Shown here one piece after another: positions 55,115 through 63,837 of a DNA stretch of 64,000 nucleotides; position 1 is the stretch's first letter, and every line of letters starts with the position of its first letter. Location of the stretch: the NCBI GenBank assembly GCA_964457365.1, contig CAYWFP010000002.1:38615-102614 (forward strand), given 5' to 3'. The position numbers and the translations under genes were made by a program. The notes below the pieces were generated by a model. The model made no database searches and was not told the origin of the DNA. It saw only the letters and a program-made list of their open reading frames with translations. The DNA comes from CAYWFP01 sp964457365. GTDB lineage: Bacteria; Planctomycetota; SZUA-567.

Positions 55115-58100
55115 TCGCTCTTCTCCAGGAACAGGTCGGTCGCTTCCAGGCGGTCGGCCAGGAGGCAGAAGCGGCGGAAAGCCGGATAATCCTCCGGCGG
55201 GATGCTCAGGCGCGTGAAACGCAGGTCGTAGTCGACGGTCAACACGCCGCCCTCGTCGCGGAAGCGGACCTGCAGCGTGCCGAAGGGATGCTCTTCGTCG
55301 ATGTCGCGCAGGGCGTTGCGCAAGCGGTAGCCCGCGGGCCATTTCAGGCTGATGGCCCGTTTGACGCGAAAGAGCGTCGGCAGCACCAGCTCGGTGTCGC
55401 GGGCGGAGTGCGGGCAGTATTGGCTGAACGACTCGGGCAGCGCCCCGCTGCGGCCGAACTCGCCGCGGAGAAAGATCGTCGGCACGCGCAGGACCATGCG
55501 CTCGCCCTGGGACCGGGCGTATTCGGGTACGAGCAATCGTCCGCTCATAGCGACGGCGTCGGGGCCGGCTTCCACGTCCACCGTTTCGACCGTGGTCGCG
55601 CCGATGCGGCCGTAGTGGCGCGTGGCCAGATGCTTGAGCGCACCGTCCCAGTTGAAGCGGCGTTTGAACCAGGCGCGCAGGAAGACCGCCACCTGCCCGG
55701 TGCCGGTCACCGTCTGGGTCATCTCCGCGCGCCCCTCGTCATCGAGGCTCACCGCCAGCGTTCCGTCCCAACGGTTGCGTTCCGGATCGTGTGGCGGCAA
55801 CTGAATCCGTTCGCCTCCGTCGGGGCGGATGATCGTCGCCTCGGCGCCGGCATTCATGAACGGCCGGCTGTCGATGGTACGGTAACTCAGCGTCGGGTCC
55901 AGATAGAGCGTCTCGCCGTCGACGACGATGCCGGAGATGCAGTGGTTGAAGTGCGACAGCAGCGGCAGCGTCAGGTCCTCCTCGCTGCGGCCGCTGTTGT
56001 TGTCCTGCGGGTGGACCGCGCGCACCAGCACCGGCCAGGCTTCGAGCCCCAGTTCGCGCGCCATGACGTTGAGCAGCGTGGCCTTGTCTTTGCAATCACC
56101 GAAACGGCGGGTGAAGATGGCGCCGGCGTTGTAGGGTTTGTAGCCGTGAACGCCGAACTCCCAGGCGTTGTTGCGCACTTCGCTCGTTACCCACTCGAAC
56201 AATGCGGCGACCTGCTCGCGCTTGCCGGCCGCGCCGCGGGTCAGTTCCTCGACCTTTTCGCGGATCTCGGGGGTGGCGAGGTTCTGGCTGCGCACCAGGT
56301 GCCAGTACCAGCGATTGAGCGCCTGCCAGTCGGCGAAGGTGGAGACCTGCACTGTCGGCGAGAGCGAGACCCGCAGGGGAAGTTGCGGCAGATCCGGCGT
56401 GGCGGTCAGCCCGGTCAGTTCCCAGATCCGCGTGACCGTCTCGGCGTCCTCCTCCGTCTTCGCTTCCGGCGCCCCGCCGGTGCGGTGCACGTGGATGTCG
56501 CGTCCCTTGGGCGTGACCAGTACGTAACGCCCCAGCCGTATCGGGGCTTCGCGCCGGAAGAGGTGAATGTGGCCGAAGTAGTCGCCGAAGAAAGTCTGCC
56601 GGTACTGCTCGAGGCGGTACTCGATCTCGATCGTGTCGCCGCGTTCGAGTGCGGGGAAGACCAGCAGGGCGATGCCGCGACGGCCGCGCTGGCCGTAGTC
56701 GATCAGGCGCGCGGCATCGATGCGACCGTCGGCGTGTAACACGCGCGCGTCACGCAGCGACAGTTCTTCGGTCTCGGCATCGTAGAAGATCGGTATGCGG
56801 CGCAGGCGTTCGACCCCTTCGCGGCTGGCGACGCGAATGACGCGGTGGATGTAGCTGCGGCGGGTGCCGTCGCCATGGAGGATGTTGACCGTTTCGTCGA
56901 GCAGGTACGCGTGCGACTCGCCGGCGGGAGGGGCGAAGTCCGCGCAGGCGCGCACGTAGGCGGCCAGATCCTCGATGACGGTGGTCGGTCGGGCATCCTC
57001 GATGCCGCGCACCGCCAGTCGGCGTTTCAACTCGGCGTATCCCGGTTCCAGCGCCAGCGCGGCCTGCCATGTCTCCAGCGCCTGGTTCTCATGCCCTTGC
57101 GCCAGGAGGCACCGGCCTTTCTCGGCCAGCAGTTCGTGATCCGCCGGCGCCAGCGTCAGGCTTTGTTCGATCGCCGCCAGCGCCGCGTCGATGCGTCCGG
57201 TTTCGCGGAGCAGGCGAATGCGCGCGAGCAGAACATCGCGGCGGGTCGGGTGCAGCGTCAGCAACGTGTCGAGCGCCGCCAGGGCCGCGGACGTCTCGCC
57301 GACGGCGATGCCCGTCTCGGCCGTGCCGAGCGCCGCTTCGGCCGAGGTCGCGTCGATCCGGTGCGCGGCGGCGAAGGTTCGGTACGCCCGGCGGGACTGG
57401 CCCGCCTCGATGCTGAGCCGGGCCTGCAGCAGGTACGCCGCGAGTTGCCCCGGGTTGCGCCGCAGCAACTCCGCCAGCAGCGCCCCGGCTTCCGCGGACC
57501 AGCCGCGCCGGCGGAACAATTCGGCCTGGGTGAGTTGCGCCAGCGGCGACTGCGGATTGCCCGTCAGCGCCTCGGTCAAGAGCGCATCGGCGCGGTGCAG
57601 GTTTTGCATGGACTCCAGGTAGTAGTGCGCGAGCATGACGGTTGCGCGGACGGTGCTCCCGTCGAGGTCGCGCGCTTTCTCCAGCGCCATGCGGCGAAGG
57701 TTCTCGTCGCGGTCGGGCTGCAGGCGGCCGGGCTCTTCCGCGGCGGCGGCGAGTGCGAGAAAGTAGATGCCTTCGTGCGGAGCCAGCCGCGTGGCGCGCA
57801 GCAGCAATTGTCGTTCGGCGTGGATCAGGCGGCCCATGGGGCGTCGTGCAAGCATGAGCGAGCCGAGGTAGTAGCACGCCCGGTGGTCTGCCGGGTGGGC
57901 GTTGACCGCGGCGGCCAGCGTCGAGAGTGCGCCGCCGTCGACGGCGGGGGCGTCCTCGTCATCCGCCGCGGCCTGGATCCGCGGGAGGATCTCGGCGACT
58001 TCGGCCGGATCGGTCGCGAAGGTCAGGCCGGTCAGCGGCGTGCCGTCGGGCGCGGTCAGGCGGGCGTAGAAGCCCCATTCGTCGCGCGCCTGGCCGATCT

Positions 58101-58998
58101 TGAGCAGCAGCGCGTTCCAGCCCCGGCGCAGCATGATCGGCGCGGCGTTCTGGTCGAGTTGCGCGCGGCGGACCACCGGAGGGCGGTCCTCCGGCGGCGG
58201 TGGCGAGGTGCGGCGGAAATTGATCCAGGCGGCGATCATGTCGTCGCTGCCGACGCGGAGCGCGGCGGGCGTCGGCGCCTCGGCCTTGACCAGGCAGAGC
58301 GCGTAGGCCAGCGTTTCGGCGCGGGGCCGGAAGAGAGCGCCCAGGTCGACGTAGCCGCGCGGGTCGTCTCCGGCATAGGTCCGCCAAGCGACGGAGCGCT
58401 TCTTGCCCGGGTAACTCGCGTCCAGCGTCGGCGGCGCGTCCTCGGGGCCGAAAGCGGTGCCGAAGGAGCGGCCGTGCTCATTGTCGAAAGGGCCGACCAC
58501 CAGCCACGAGTCGATCAGCTTCAGCGGCGCCAGCATCGTTTTTGCCGCTTCTCCCTCGCCGCGGCGAAGCGCCAGTTGCGCGCCGGCCCAGCGTACGCGG
58601 GCCAGAAACAGCGGCGGGGCGTCGGCTTCGGCGAGTGTCGCTTCGATCCAGACGCGCCAGTCCTCGCTCTCGCCGGTTTCCGCTGTCAGCGCCAACAGTT
58701 TCGTAAGCAGAAACGCGCCCTGCGCCCAGAGGTACGGCGCATCCTCGCCGCCCGCGCGCGCGGCGGTGACGGTGGCCATCAGCCCCGCGAGGTACTCCAT
58801 CTGCGCGCCCAGCGGCTCGTCGCGGCATTCCAGGCGTTCGGCCGAACGGATCCGTGCGAGCGTTTCATCGGCGGGTCCCGGCGCGGCGACGGTCTCCGTC
58901 TGCGGCGGCTGCGCCACCTCGCCGGCAGCCGCGTCCGCCACGAGCGCAAGCGTCAGCAGCAGGGCGAGCATGGGGGGGAGTCGCGTGAAAGCAGGCAA
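55111..58998 (-). CDS. Secreted TPR / DUF3857 / transglutaminase-like protein with intact active site
   Basis: This 1295-residue protein has a signal peptide (MLALLLTLALVADAAAG), a beta-sandwich part (LIDSWLVVGPFDNEHG), many TPR units (about 360-690), DUF3857, and a transglutaminase core with the full triad: RRFGDCKDKATLLNVMA (Cys), HFNHCISGI (His) and LYLDPTLSY (Asp). The C-terminal 180 residues match DUF3858-like beta sequence. Start is TTG 58998 behind AAGGAGAG. Its paralog downstream lacks the Cys. The pair may act together on peptides or surface proteins in the envelope. Confidence 0.85.
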   Translation of the reverse strand: MPAFTRLPPMLALLLTLALVADAAAGEVAQPPQTETVAAPGPADETLARIRSAERLECRDEPLGAQMEYLAGLMATVTAARAGGEDAPYLWAQGAFLLTKLLALTAETGESEDWRVWIEATLAEADAPPLFLARVRWAGAQLALRRGEGEAAKTMLAPLKLIDSWLVVGPFDNEHGRSFGTAFGPEDAPPTLDASYPGKKRSVAWRTYAGDDPRGYVDLGALFRPRAETLAYALCLVKAEAPTPAALRVGSDDMIAAWINFRRTSPPPPEDRPPVVRRAQLDQNAAPIMLRRGWNALLLKIGQARDEWGFYARLTAPDGTPLTGLTFATDPAEVAEILPRIQAAADDEDAPAVDGGALSTLAAAVNAHPADHRACYYLGSLMLARRPMGRLIHAERQLLLRATRLAPHEGIYFLALAAAAEEPGRLQPDRDENLRRMALEKARDLDGSTVRATVMLAHYYLESMQNLHRADALLTEALTGNPQSPLAQLTQAELFRRRGWSAEAGALLAELLRRNPGQLAAYLLQARLSIEAGQSRRAYRTFAAAHRIDATSAEAALGTAETGIAVGETSAALAALDTLLTLHPTRRDVLLARIRLLRETGRIDAALAAIEQSLTLAPADHELLAEKGRCLLAQGHENQALETWQAALALEPGYAELKRRLAVRGIEDARPTTVIEDLAAYVRACADFAPPAGESHAYLLDETVNILHGDGTRRSYIHRVIRVASREGVERLRRIPIFYDAETEELSLRDARVLHADGRIDAARLIDYGQRGRRGIALLVFPALERGDTIEIEYRLEQYRQTFFGDYFGHIHLFRREAPIRLGRYVLVTPKGRDIHVHRTGGAPEAKTEEDAETVTRIWELTGLTATPDLPQLPLRVSLSPTVQVSTFADWQALNRWYWHLVRSQNLATPEIREKVEELTRGAAGKREQVAALFEWVTSEVRNNAWEFGVHGYKPYNAGAIFTRRFGDCKDKATLLNVMARELGLEAWPVLVRAVHPQDNNSGRSEEDLTLPLLSHFNHCISGIVVDGETLYLDPTLSYRTIDSRPFMNAGAEATIIRPDGGERIQLPPHDPERNRWDGTLAVSLDDEGRAEMTQTVTGTGQVAVFLRAWFKRRFNWDGALKHLATRHYGRIGATTVETVDVEAGPDAVAMSGRLLVPEYARSQGERMVLRVPTIFLRGEFGRSGALPESFSQYCPHSARDTELVLPTLFRVKRAISLKWPAGYRLRNALRDIDEEHPFGTLQVRFRDEGGVLTVDYDLRFTRLSIPPEDYPAFRRFCLLADRLEATDLFLEKSE

Positions 58999-59016
58999 GA
59001 AGTCTCTCCTTCGGGG

Positions 59017-59745
59017 TCAGTCGACGAGGATGACGCTCTCGACCTCGACGAGGCCGGCGGCGACGAGCAGGTGCATGTATTTGCGCGGCAGGCGCGTGCG
59101 GAAGAAGTCGGCGCCCGCGACGCTGGCGCCATCGAGTCGGCAGCCGGTCAGGTTGGCGCCGCTGAGGTTGGCGCCGGTGAGGTCGACGCTGCGCAGGTCG
59201 CTCTCGCGCAGGTCCGCGCAGCAGAGGTCGAAGTTGGCCAGGTGCTCGCGCTGGAGATCCAGCATGCGCAGGTTCGCGCCTTCCTCCATCTCCGCACACC
59301 AGCGGTTCCAGCCCGGCGCGTCCTTCTGCAGGACGAAGTCCATAAAGCGCCGCGAGATCGCCAGCGTCTTGCGCTCGATCGACTGGATCGTCGCCTCGAA
59401 GTCGTAGCCGCCGCTGATCTTGCGGGCTTTGTCGATCACCGCCTGGGCAATGATGGTGGTCTCGCCCTCGCCGGTTTTGTCCGCGGCGATGGTGAGTTCG
59501 ATCTCGTAGCCGCGGACGATGTCGTGGGTGCAGCGGAAGCGCACCTGCCCCTGCTTCATGAAGGTCACCTCCGCCTCCATCGGTTTCTGGTGACGGCGCT
59601 GGGCGAGGGTGCCGGATTTGATCAACACGGTCGCGCGGTTGGGCTTGCCGCCGGCTTCGATGGTGAAGTCTGCCAGCTCGGCCAGACGGATCGCCTCCTC
59701 CAGGTCCGCGATGAGCTTGTCGAGACGGTCCAGGGACTCGGGCAC
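59017..59745 (-). CDS. Pentapeptide-repeat protein
   Basis: The 242-residue protein has an N-terminal helix, a central beta part (KPNRATVLIKSGTLAQRRHQ, EVTFMKQGQVRFRC) of unknown family, and four to six pentapeptide units (NLRML, NFDLCCADLRESDLRSVDLT, ANLSGANLTGCRLD). Pentapeptide repeats form right-handed beta-helices and usually mediate protein binding. GTG 59745 has a GGAGGT site seven bases upstream. It lies 18 bases ahead of the large transglutaminase gene on the same strand. Confidence 0.78.
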   Translation of the reverse strand: MPESLDRLDKLIADLEEAIRLAELADFTIEAGGKPNRATVLIKSGTLAQRRHQKPMEAEVTFMKQGQVRFRCTHDIVRGYEIELTIAADKTGEGETTIIAQAVIDKARKISGGYDFEATIQSIERKTLAISRRFMDFVLQKDAPGWNRWCAEMEEGANLRMLDLQREHLANFDLCCADLRESDLRSVDLTGANLSGANLTGCRLDGASVAGADFFRTRLPRKYMHLLVAAGLVEVESVILVD

Positions 59746-59870
59746 GGTCGACCTCCGAGAGCGAAAAGACGCGTTGCTGGCCCCACAACGCGAACAAACC
59801 TCATTATGCACGCCGACGCTTAGGATGCAATGAGCTCGCGTCCGGATCTGTACCAAAAGTCCGGCTATGC

Positions 59871-59900
59871 TTGACAGAAGTGAGCGGGTATGCATAAAGG
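59871..59900 (+). promoter_or_regulatory. Sigma-70-type promoter of argS
   Basis: A consensus TTGACA (59871-59876) and TAAAGG (59895-59900) are 18 bases apart. The leader to 59970 is about 63 bases. Confidence 0.5.
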
Positions 59901-59969
59901 GCTTGCGGTAATCCATTGCGTTCGAATACCTTCAGCGAAGTGTAACGGCGGTGTAAAAGACGGGGGCTT

Positions 59970-61706
59970 ATGCAGTTTTTCTCAGACGCCGCGGCCCAAG
60001 CGCTGGCCGCGCACATCGACATCCCGGTCGCGGAGATCGCCGCGCAGGTGGTCAAGCCTCCGAAGTCCGAGATGGGCGATCTGGGTTTTCCGTGTTTTCT
60101 CCTGGCCAAGACGCTGAAAAAATCCCCGCCCGCCATCGCCGCGGAGCTGGCCGGGAAGATCGCGCCCGGCGGTCCCTTCGCCGCGGTCAATGCGGTCGGC
60201 CCGTACGTCAACTTCGAGCTCGCCCAGGAAGCGCTGGTGGAGGCTTCGGCGGCGGCGGCGCTGGTGAACCCGCTTGGCTGGGGGCGCAGCGACGAGGGAG
60301 CGGGCAAGACCGTGGTCATCGACTACTCCAGCCCCAACATCGCCAAGCCGCTGGGCGTGCACCATATCCGCAGCACCATGATCGGAGCGGCGCTGGCGCG
60401 GCTGTACGCGGCCGGCGGATGGAAGGTGGTGACGGTCAACCACCTCGGCGACTGGGGAACGAACTTCGGCCAGCTCATGGTCAGCTATAAACGCGCCGAA
60501 GCGGAGAACCCGAACCAGCAGGTCGATGTCGACGCGCTGCTGAAATTGTATATCGGGTTCCACGCCGCCGCCGACGAGGACCAGACGCTCAACGAGGAAG
60601 CGCGGGAATGGTTCCGCAAGCTCGAGGCCGGCGACGCGGAGGCCGTGCGGCTGTGGCGGGTCTTCGTCGAGGAGAGTCTCAAGGGGTTGAAGATTCTCTA
60701 CGCGCGCCTGAGCGTCGACTTCGACCACTACGCCGGCGAGAGTTGCTTCAACGAAAAGATGGAGGCCACCGCCGAACGGATCGCCGAGAAAGGGCTGCTG
60801 CAGGAGAGCGAAGGCGCGCAGGTGGTGGACCTCGAGGACGCGGGCATGCCGCCGTGCCTGGTCCGCAAGCGCGACGGCGCGACGACGTACGCCACGCGCG
60901 ACCTTGCCGCCGCGGAGTACCGTTACGCCGAGTACGGCTTCGACAAGTGCCTTTACGTCGTCGCCAACCAGCAGGAGTTGCATTTCCGCCAGGTCTTCAC
61001 CGTGCTGAAGAAGATGGGGCACGCCTGGGCCGCCGGGTGCGAGCACGTCAAGTTCGGCATGCTCTCTTTCGGTCCCGGGGTCTTCGGCGAGGAGAAGGCG
61101 ACCGGCTCGACGCGCAAGGGCAAGGTGATCTTCCTCGAGGAGGTGCTGGACAAGGCCGTCGCCGAGGCGCGCGGTATCATCCTCGACAACGCGCGCGAGG
61201 AAGAAGTGCGCATGCACGCCGATACGCTGGCCGAGCAGGTCGGCGTCGGGGCGGTGGTCTTCATGGAGTTCACCCAGCGGCGCATGAAGGACGTTCTTTT
61301 CACCTGGGACAAGGCGCTCAACCTGCAGGGGGATTCGGGGCCGTATCTGCAGTACACGCACGCGCGGCTCAGTTCGGTGCTGCGCGAATACGGCAAGGAT
61401 CTGCCGACGCCGATTCCCTGGGCGAGGTTAACCAGCCAACTCGAGCGCGGCGTGCTGCTGGCGCTCGCGGGATTCGCCGATACGCTTTCGCGCGCGCGCC
61501 GGGAGAACGAGCCGAGTCTGGTCGCGGAGTACCTGCTGGAGTTGTGCGCGGTCTTCAACCGCATGTACACGGACAAGAAGAACCACCGCATCGTCACCGC
61601 GGACGAGGAACTGAGCGCCGCGCGGGCGGGGCTGGTCGAGGCGGTGCGGCTGACGCTGGAGAAGGGGCTGGGCTTTCTAGGGCTGGCCGCGCCGCAGAGG
61701 ATGTGA
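59970..61706 (+). CDS. argS: Arginyl-tRNA synthetase
   Basis: This 578-residue class I synthetase has the N-terminal Add-1 domain, the HIGH-equivalent SSPNIAKPLGVHHIRS (about 119-134), the KMSK-region lookalike GTRKGKV-type loop (STRKGKVIFL) without a strict KMSK, LQYTHARLSS, and the ending YLLELCAVFNRMYTDKK and APQRM. It attaches arginine to its tRNA. The length is normal. The following gene begins four bases after the stop. Confidence 0.96.
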   Translation: MQFFSDAAAQALAAHIDIPVAEIAAQVVKPPKSEMGDLGFPCFLLAKTLKKSPPAIAAELAGKIAPGGPFAAVNAVGPYVNFELAQEALVEASAAAALVNPLGWGRSDEGAGKTVVIDYSSPNIAKPLGVHHIRSTMIGAALARLYAAGGWKVVTVNHLGDWGTNFGQLMVSYKRAEAENPNQQVDVDALLKLYIGFHAAADEDQTLNEEAREWFRKLEAGDAEAVRLWRVFVEESLKGLKILYARLSVDFDHYAGESCFNEKMEATAERIAEKGLLQESEGAQVVDLEDAGMPPCLVRKRDGATTYATRDLAAAEYRYAEYGFDKCLYVVANQQELHFRQVFTVLKKMGHAWAAGCEHVKFGMLSFGPGVFGEEKATGSTRKGKVIFLEEVLDKAVAEARGIILDNAREEEVRMHADTLAEQVGVGAVVFMEFTQRRMKDVLFTWDKALNLQGDSGPYLQYTHARLSSVLREYGKDLPTPIPWARLTSQLERGVLLALAGFADTLSRARRENEPSLVAEYLLELCAVFNRMYTDKKNHRIVTADEELSAARAGLVEAVRLTLEKGLGFLGLAAPQRM

Positions 61707-61709
61707 ATC

Positions 61710-62240
61710 ATGAGTGAGGAGAAGCACGCGACAGCGCCGGAGACGGAACAGACGGACCCGGAGAAGGCCGGGAAGCCGAAGCAGCCGCTGGTGCTGGTGC
61801 TGGCGGTGGTGGCGCTGATCGTGGCGCTGGCCTTCACCTTCATCAAGCCGCTGATGTACCGGCGCATCGAGCCCAACGAAACCGGGACGATCCGCATGCT
61901 GCAATCGTTCATCCAGAACGCCAAGATCGCCCAGCAGTTCCCCAAGGAGGAGATTCCCCGCTCGCTGGTGCGGCAGCAGATGGCCTTCTTCGCCGCGCAC
62001 GACAGCCCCGAAGAGAGCGTCAACGGGTATCACTACCGGCTCGATGCGGCCAACAACCGCATCATCGCGCTGCCGAGTTATTACGGCAAGAGCGCGGTGC
62101 GCACCTTCGTTCTCGACGCGGAGGGCTGGATCTGGGCGAAGGATGTCGGCGCGCCCGGAACGGACCTGCCGGCCGCCGATGCGAGCTGGGAGTCGATCTC
62201 GGCGGTACCACCGCCACCGAAGACGTCCGCCCGGGAGTAG
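61710..62240 (+). CDS. Membrane-anchored hypothetical protein
   Basis: The 176-residue product has a charged N-terminus, one membrane helix (about 25-47, LVLVLAVVALIVALAFTF), and a short extracytoplasmic domain with NETGTIRMLQSFIQNAKIAQQ, YHYRLDAANN and FVLDAEGWIW that recalls pilin-like or DUF2950-like sequence. It follows argS by three bases and so is cotranscribed with it. I cannot assign a function. Confidence 0.65.
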   Translation: MSEEKHATAPETEQTDPEKAGKPKQPLVLVLAVVALIVALAFTFIKPLMYRRIEPNETGTIRMLQSFIQNAKIAQQFPKEEIPRSLVRQQMAFFAAHDSPEESVNGYHYRLDAANNRIIALPSYYGKSAVRTFVLDAEGWIWAKDVGAPGTDLPAADASWESISAVPPPPKTSARE

Positions 62241-62337
62241 CGGGGTTGCATTCTCCCGCCATGCGCAGTAGACTGATAACGCTCGGCAAATCTTCGCAAC
62301 CGTCATGAATTCGACCCGTCTCGGGGGAGGGGTGGCG

Positions 62338-62825
62338 ATGGGCATTGCGCATCGAAGCTGGTTCGGCCGCGTCGGCAACTCGATCGCCGGCGTCTTCTTC
62401 GGCATTTTGATGGTGCTGGGCGCGGTCGCGCTGCTGTGGTGGAACGAAGGGCGTGCGGTACACCGGGCGCGCGATCTGAAGGAAGGCCGCGGCGCGGTGG
62501 TCGAGATATCCTGCGCGCGGGTCGATCCGGCCAACGAGGGCAAACTCGTCCATCTTTCCGGCGAGGCGCTCACCGACGAGACGCTCCGCGATACGCTCTT
62601 CGGGGTCTCCGCGCCGGCGATCCACCTGCGGCACCAAGTCGAGATGTACCAGTGGCGCGAGGAAGAGGAGAGGAAGACGCGCAAGAAGCTGGGCGGCGGC
62701 ACGCGGACGGTCACTACCTACGAATACGACCGCGTCTGGTCGGACGAACTGATCGACTCGAGTGGTTTCGAGCGGCCCGAGGGGCACCGGAATCCGCCGG
62801 CGATGCCGTTTCGGAGCGAGACGGT
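62338..62825 (+). pseudogene. TMEM43-family protein, 3' end lost to a transposon
   Basis: The first 163 residues (SWFGRVGNSIAGVFFGILMV with GAVALLWWNEGRAVHRARDL) match the bacterial TMEM43/LUMA family: a membrane helix then WNEGRAV, and VEMYQWREEEERKTRKKLGG. After RNPPAMPFRSETV near 62825 the frame runs into low-complexity VFRAVFRGRFSG from the REP repeats. The C-terminal half of the family protein is missing. It has a GGGGGAGG ribosome site before Met 62338. It is either truncated by insertion of the RAYT element or disrupted by the scaffold join. Confidence 0.7.
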
Positions 62826-63069
62826 CGCGGTTTTCCGGGCGGTTTTCCGGGGTCGGTTTTCCGGGACTCGGTTTCGGGATCGGTTTTCCGGGACAGGATC
62901 GGTTTTCCGGGACAGTATATTTAATACCCTTCTGCTCCCTTCGGCTTGGGGCCTCGCTTCTGTGGACGTAGTACGCGTTTCAGCCGTTTCTCGAGTCGTT
63001 TCACGAAGCTCTCTTCGGTTTTCCGGGACAGTATATTTAATACCCTTCTGCTCCCTTCGGCTTGGGGCC
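62826..63069. repeat. REP repeats with a duplicated RAYT 3' end
   Basis: Short copies of CGGTTTTCCGGG occur at least five times (62826-62917). The last 3' part of the RAYT coding region plus its REP motif occurs twice in direct orientation, 116 bases apart: stop codons at 62921-62923 and 63037-63039. Both copies end in ATATACTGTCCCGGAAAACC on the minus strand. Confidence 0.75.
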
Positions 63070-63803
63070 NNNNNNNNNNNNNNNNNNNNNNNNNNNNNNN
63101 NNNNNNNNNNNNNNNNNNNNNNNNNNNNNNNNNNNNNNNNNNNNNNNNNNNNNNNNNNNNNNNNNNNNNTCTGTGGACGTAGTACGCGTTTCAGCCGTTT
63201 CTCGAGTCGTTTCACGAAGCTCTCGTCACCCAATGGGCGGCCGGTGCGTTCATGAAGCCGCAGACGCCCGGCCATGTCGCGTTTAAGGCCCGCAGAAAGG
63301 AAGTCCCGCCAATCGGGAACCAACTCCAGCAACGCCCCGGTATTCATCGTCGCACTTGCCATACCGCGAAGGTGAGCCCTGGCGCTGCTCCAACAGTACT
63401 GCTCCGGCTTCTTCACAAGTCGGGCCCGCACCGGATTCAGTTCGATGTAGCGCGCGGCTGCCAGCAGGTGCTTTTCATCAAGAGGAAAGGACGCAAACCG
63501 TTCCTGCCACAGGTGGCCGCGCCAACGCTTGCGGAAGTTGATGGCGCGCGTGTACCGGCGATGCGCATCCGCGATGGCCCCTCGCAATCCATCATCCTTG
63601 GTCGGCACGACAAGCAAATGGACATGATTCGGCATAAGGCAGTACGCCCAGAGCTCTGTACGCGCCCGGGTGCACCCTGCCGCAAGCAACTTCAGATAGA
63701 GATGGTAGTCGCCATCCTCAAAAAACGTCTTCTGGCGGCGATTGCCGCGCTGCGTAACATGATGCGGAAGATTGGGGACGACTACCCGTGCGATACGTGC
63801 CAT
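63037..63803 (-). CDS. REP-associated tyrosine transposase (RAYT, Y1 HUH), with an internal scaffold gap
   Basis: The transposase starts MARIARVVVPNLPHHVTQRG (start 63803) and has the HUH motif YCLMPNHVHLL, the tyrosine region AHRRYTRAINFRKRW, WQERFASFPLD and HLLAAARYIELNPVRARLV. The 100-N gap (63070-63169) falls near the C-terminus. The upstream repeat copy shows the intact end, so only five bases (tcgct) are probably missing. With those the coding region is 672 bases, 223 residues, ending KRGPKPKGAEGY. RAYTs move REP sequences, and REP-like repeats flank it here. Confidence 0.85.
63070..63169. other. Assembly gap of 100 N
   Basis: A run of exactly 100 undetermined bases, the standard size for an unknown scaffold gap. 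The two flanks match adjacent parts of the repeat at 62921-63013, which suggests that only about five bases are really missing or that a longer tandem array was collapsed. Confidence 0.95.
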
Positions 63804-63837
63804 GAAGAAAGCATAGCGCAACGCCCGGATGGCGTCA

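Noticed and set aside
56845..59823. 992-residue plus-strand frame
   Set aside because: Shadow of the transglutaminase-like and pentapeptide genes, which have motifs and good starts on the minus strand.
62826..63255. C-terminal extension of the TMEM43-like frame across the gap
   Set aside because: The sequence is REP repeats and antisense RAYT coding sequence, with 100 N in between.
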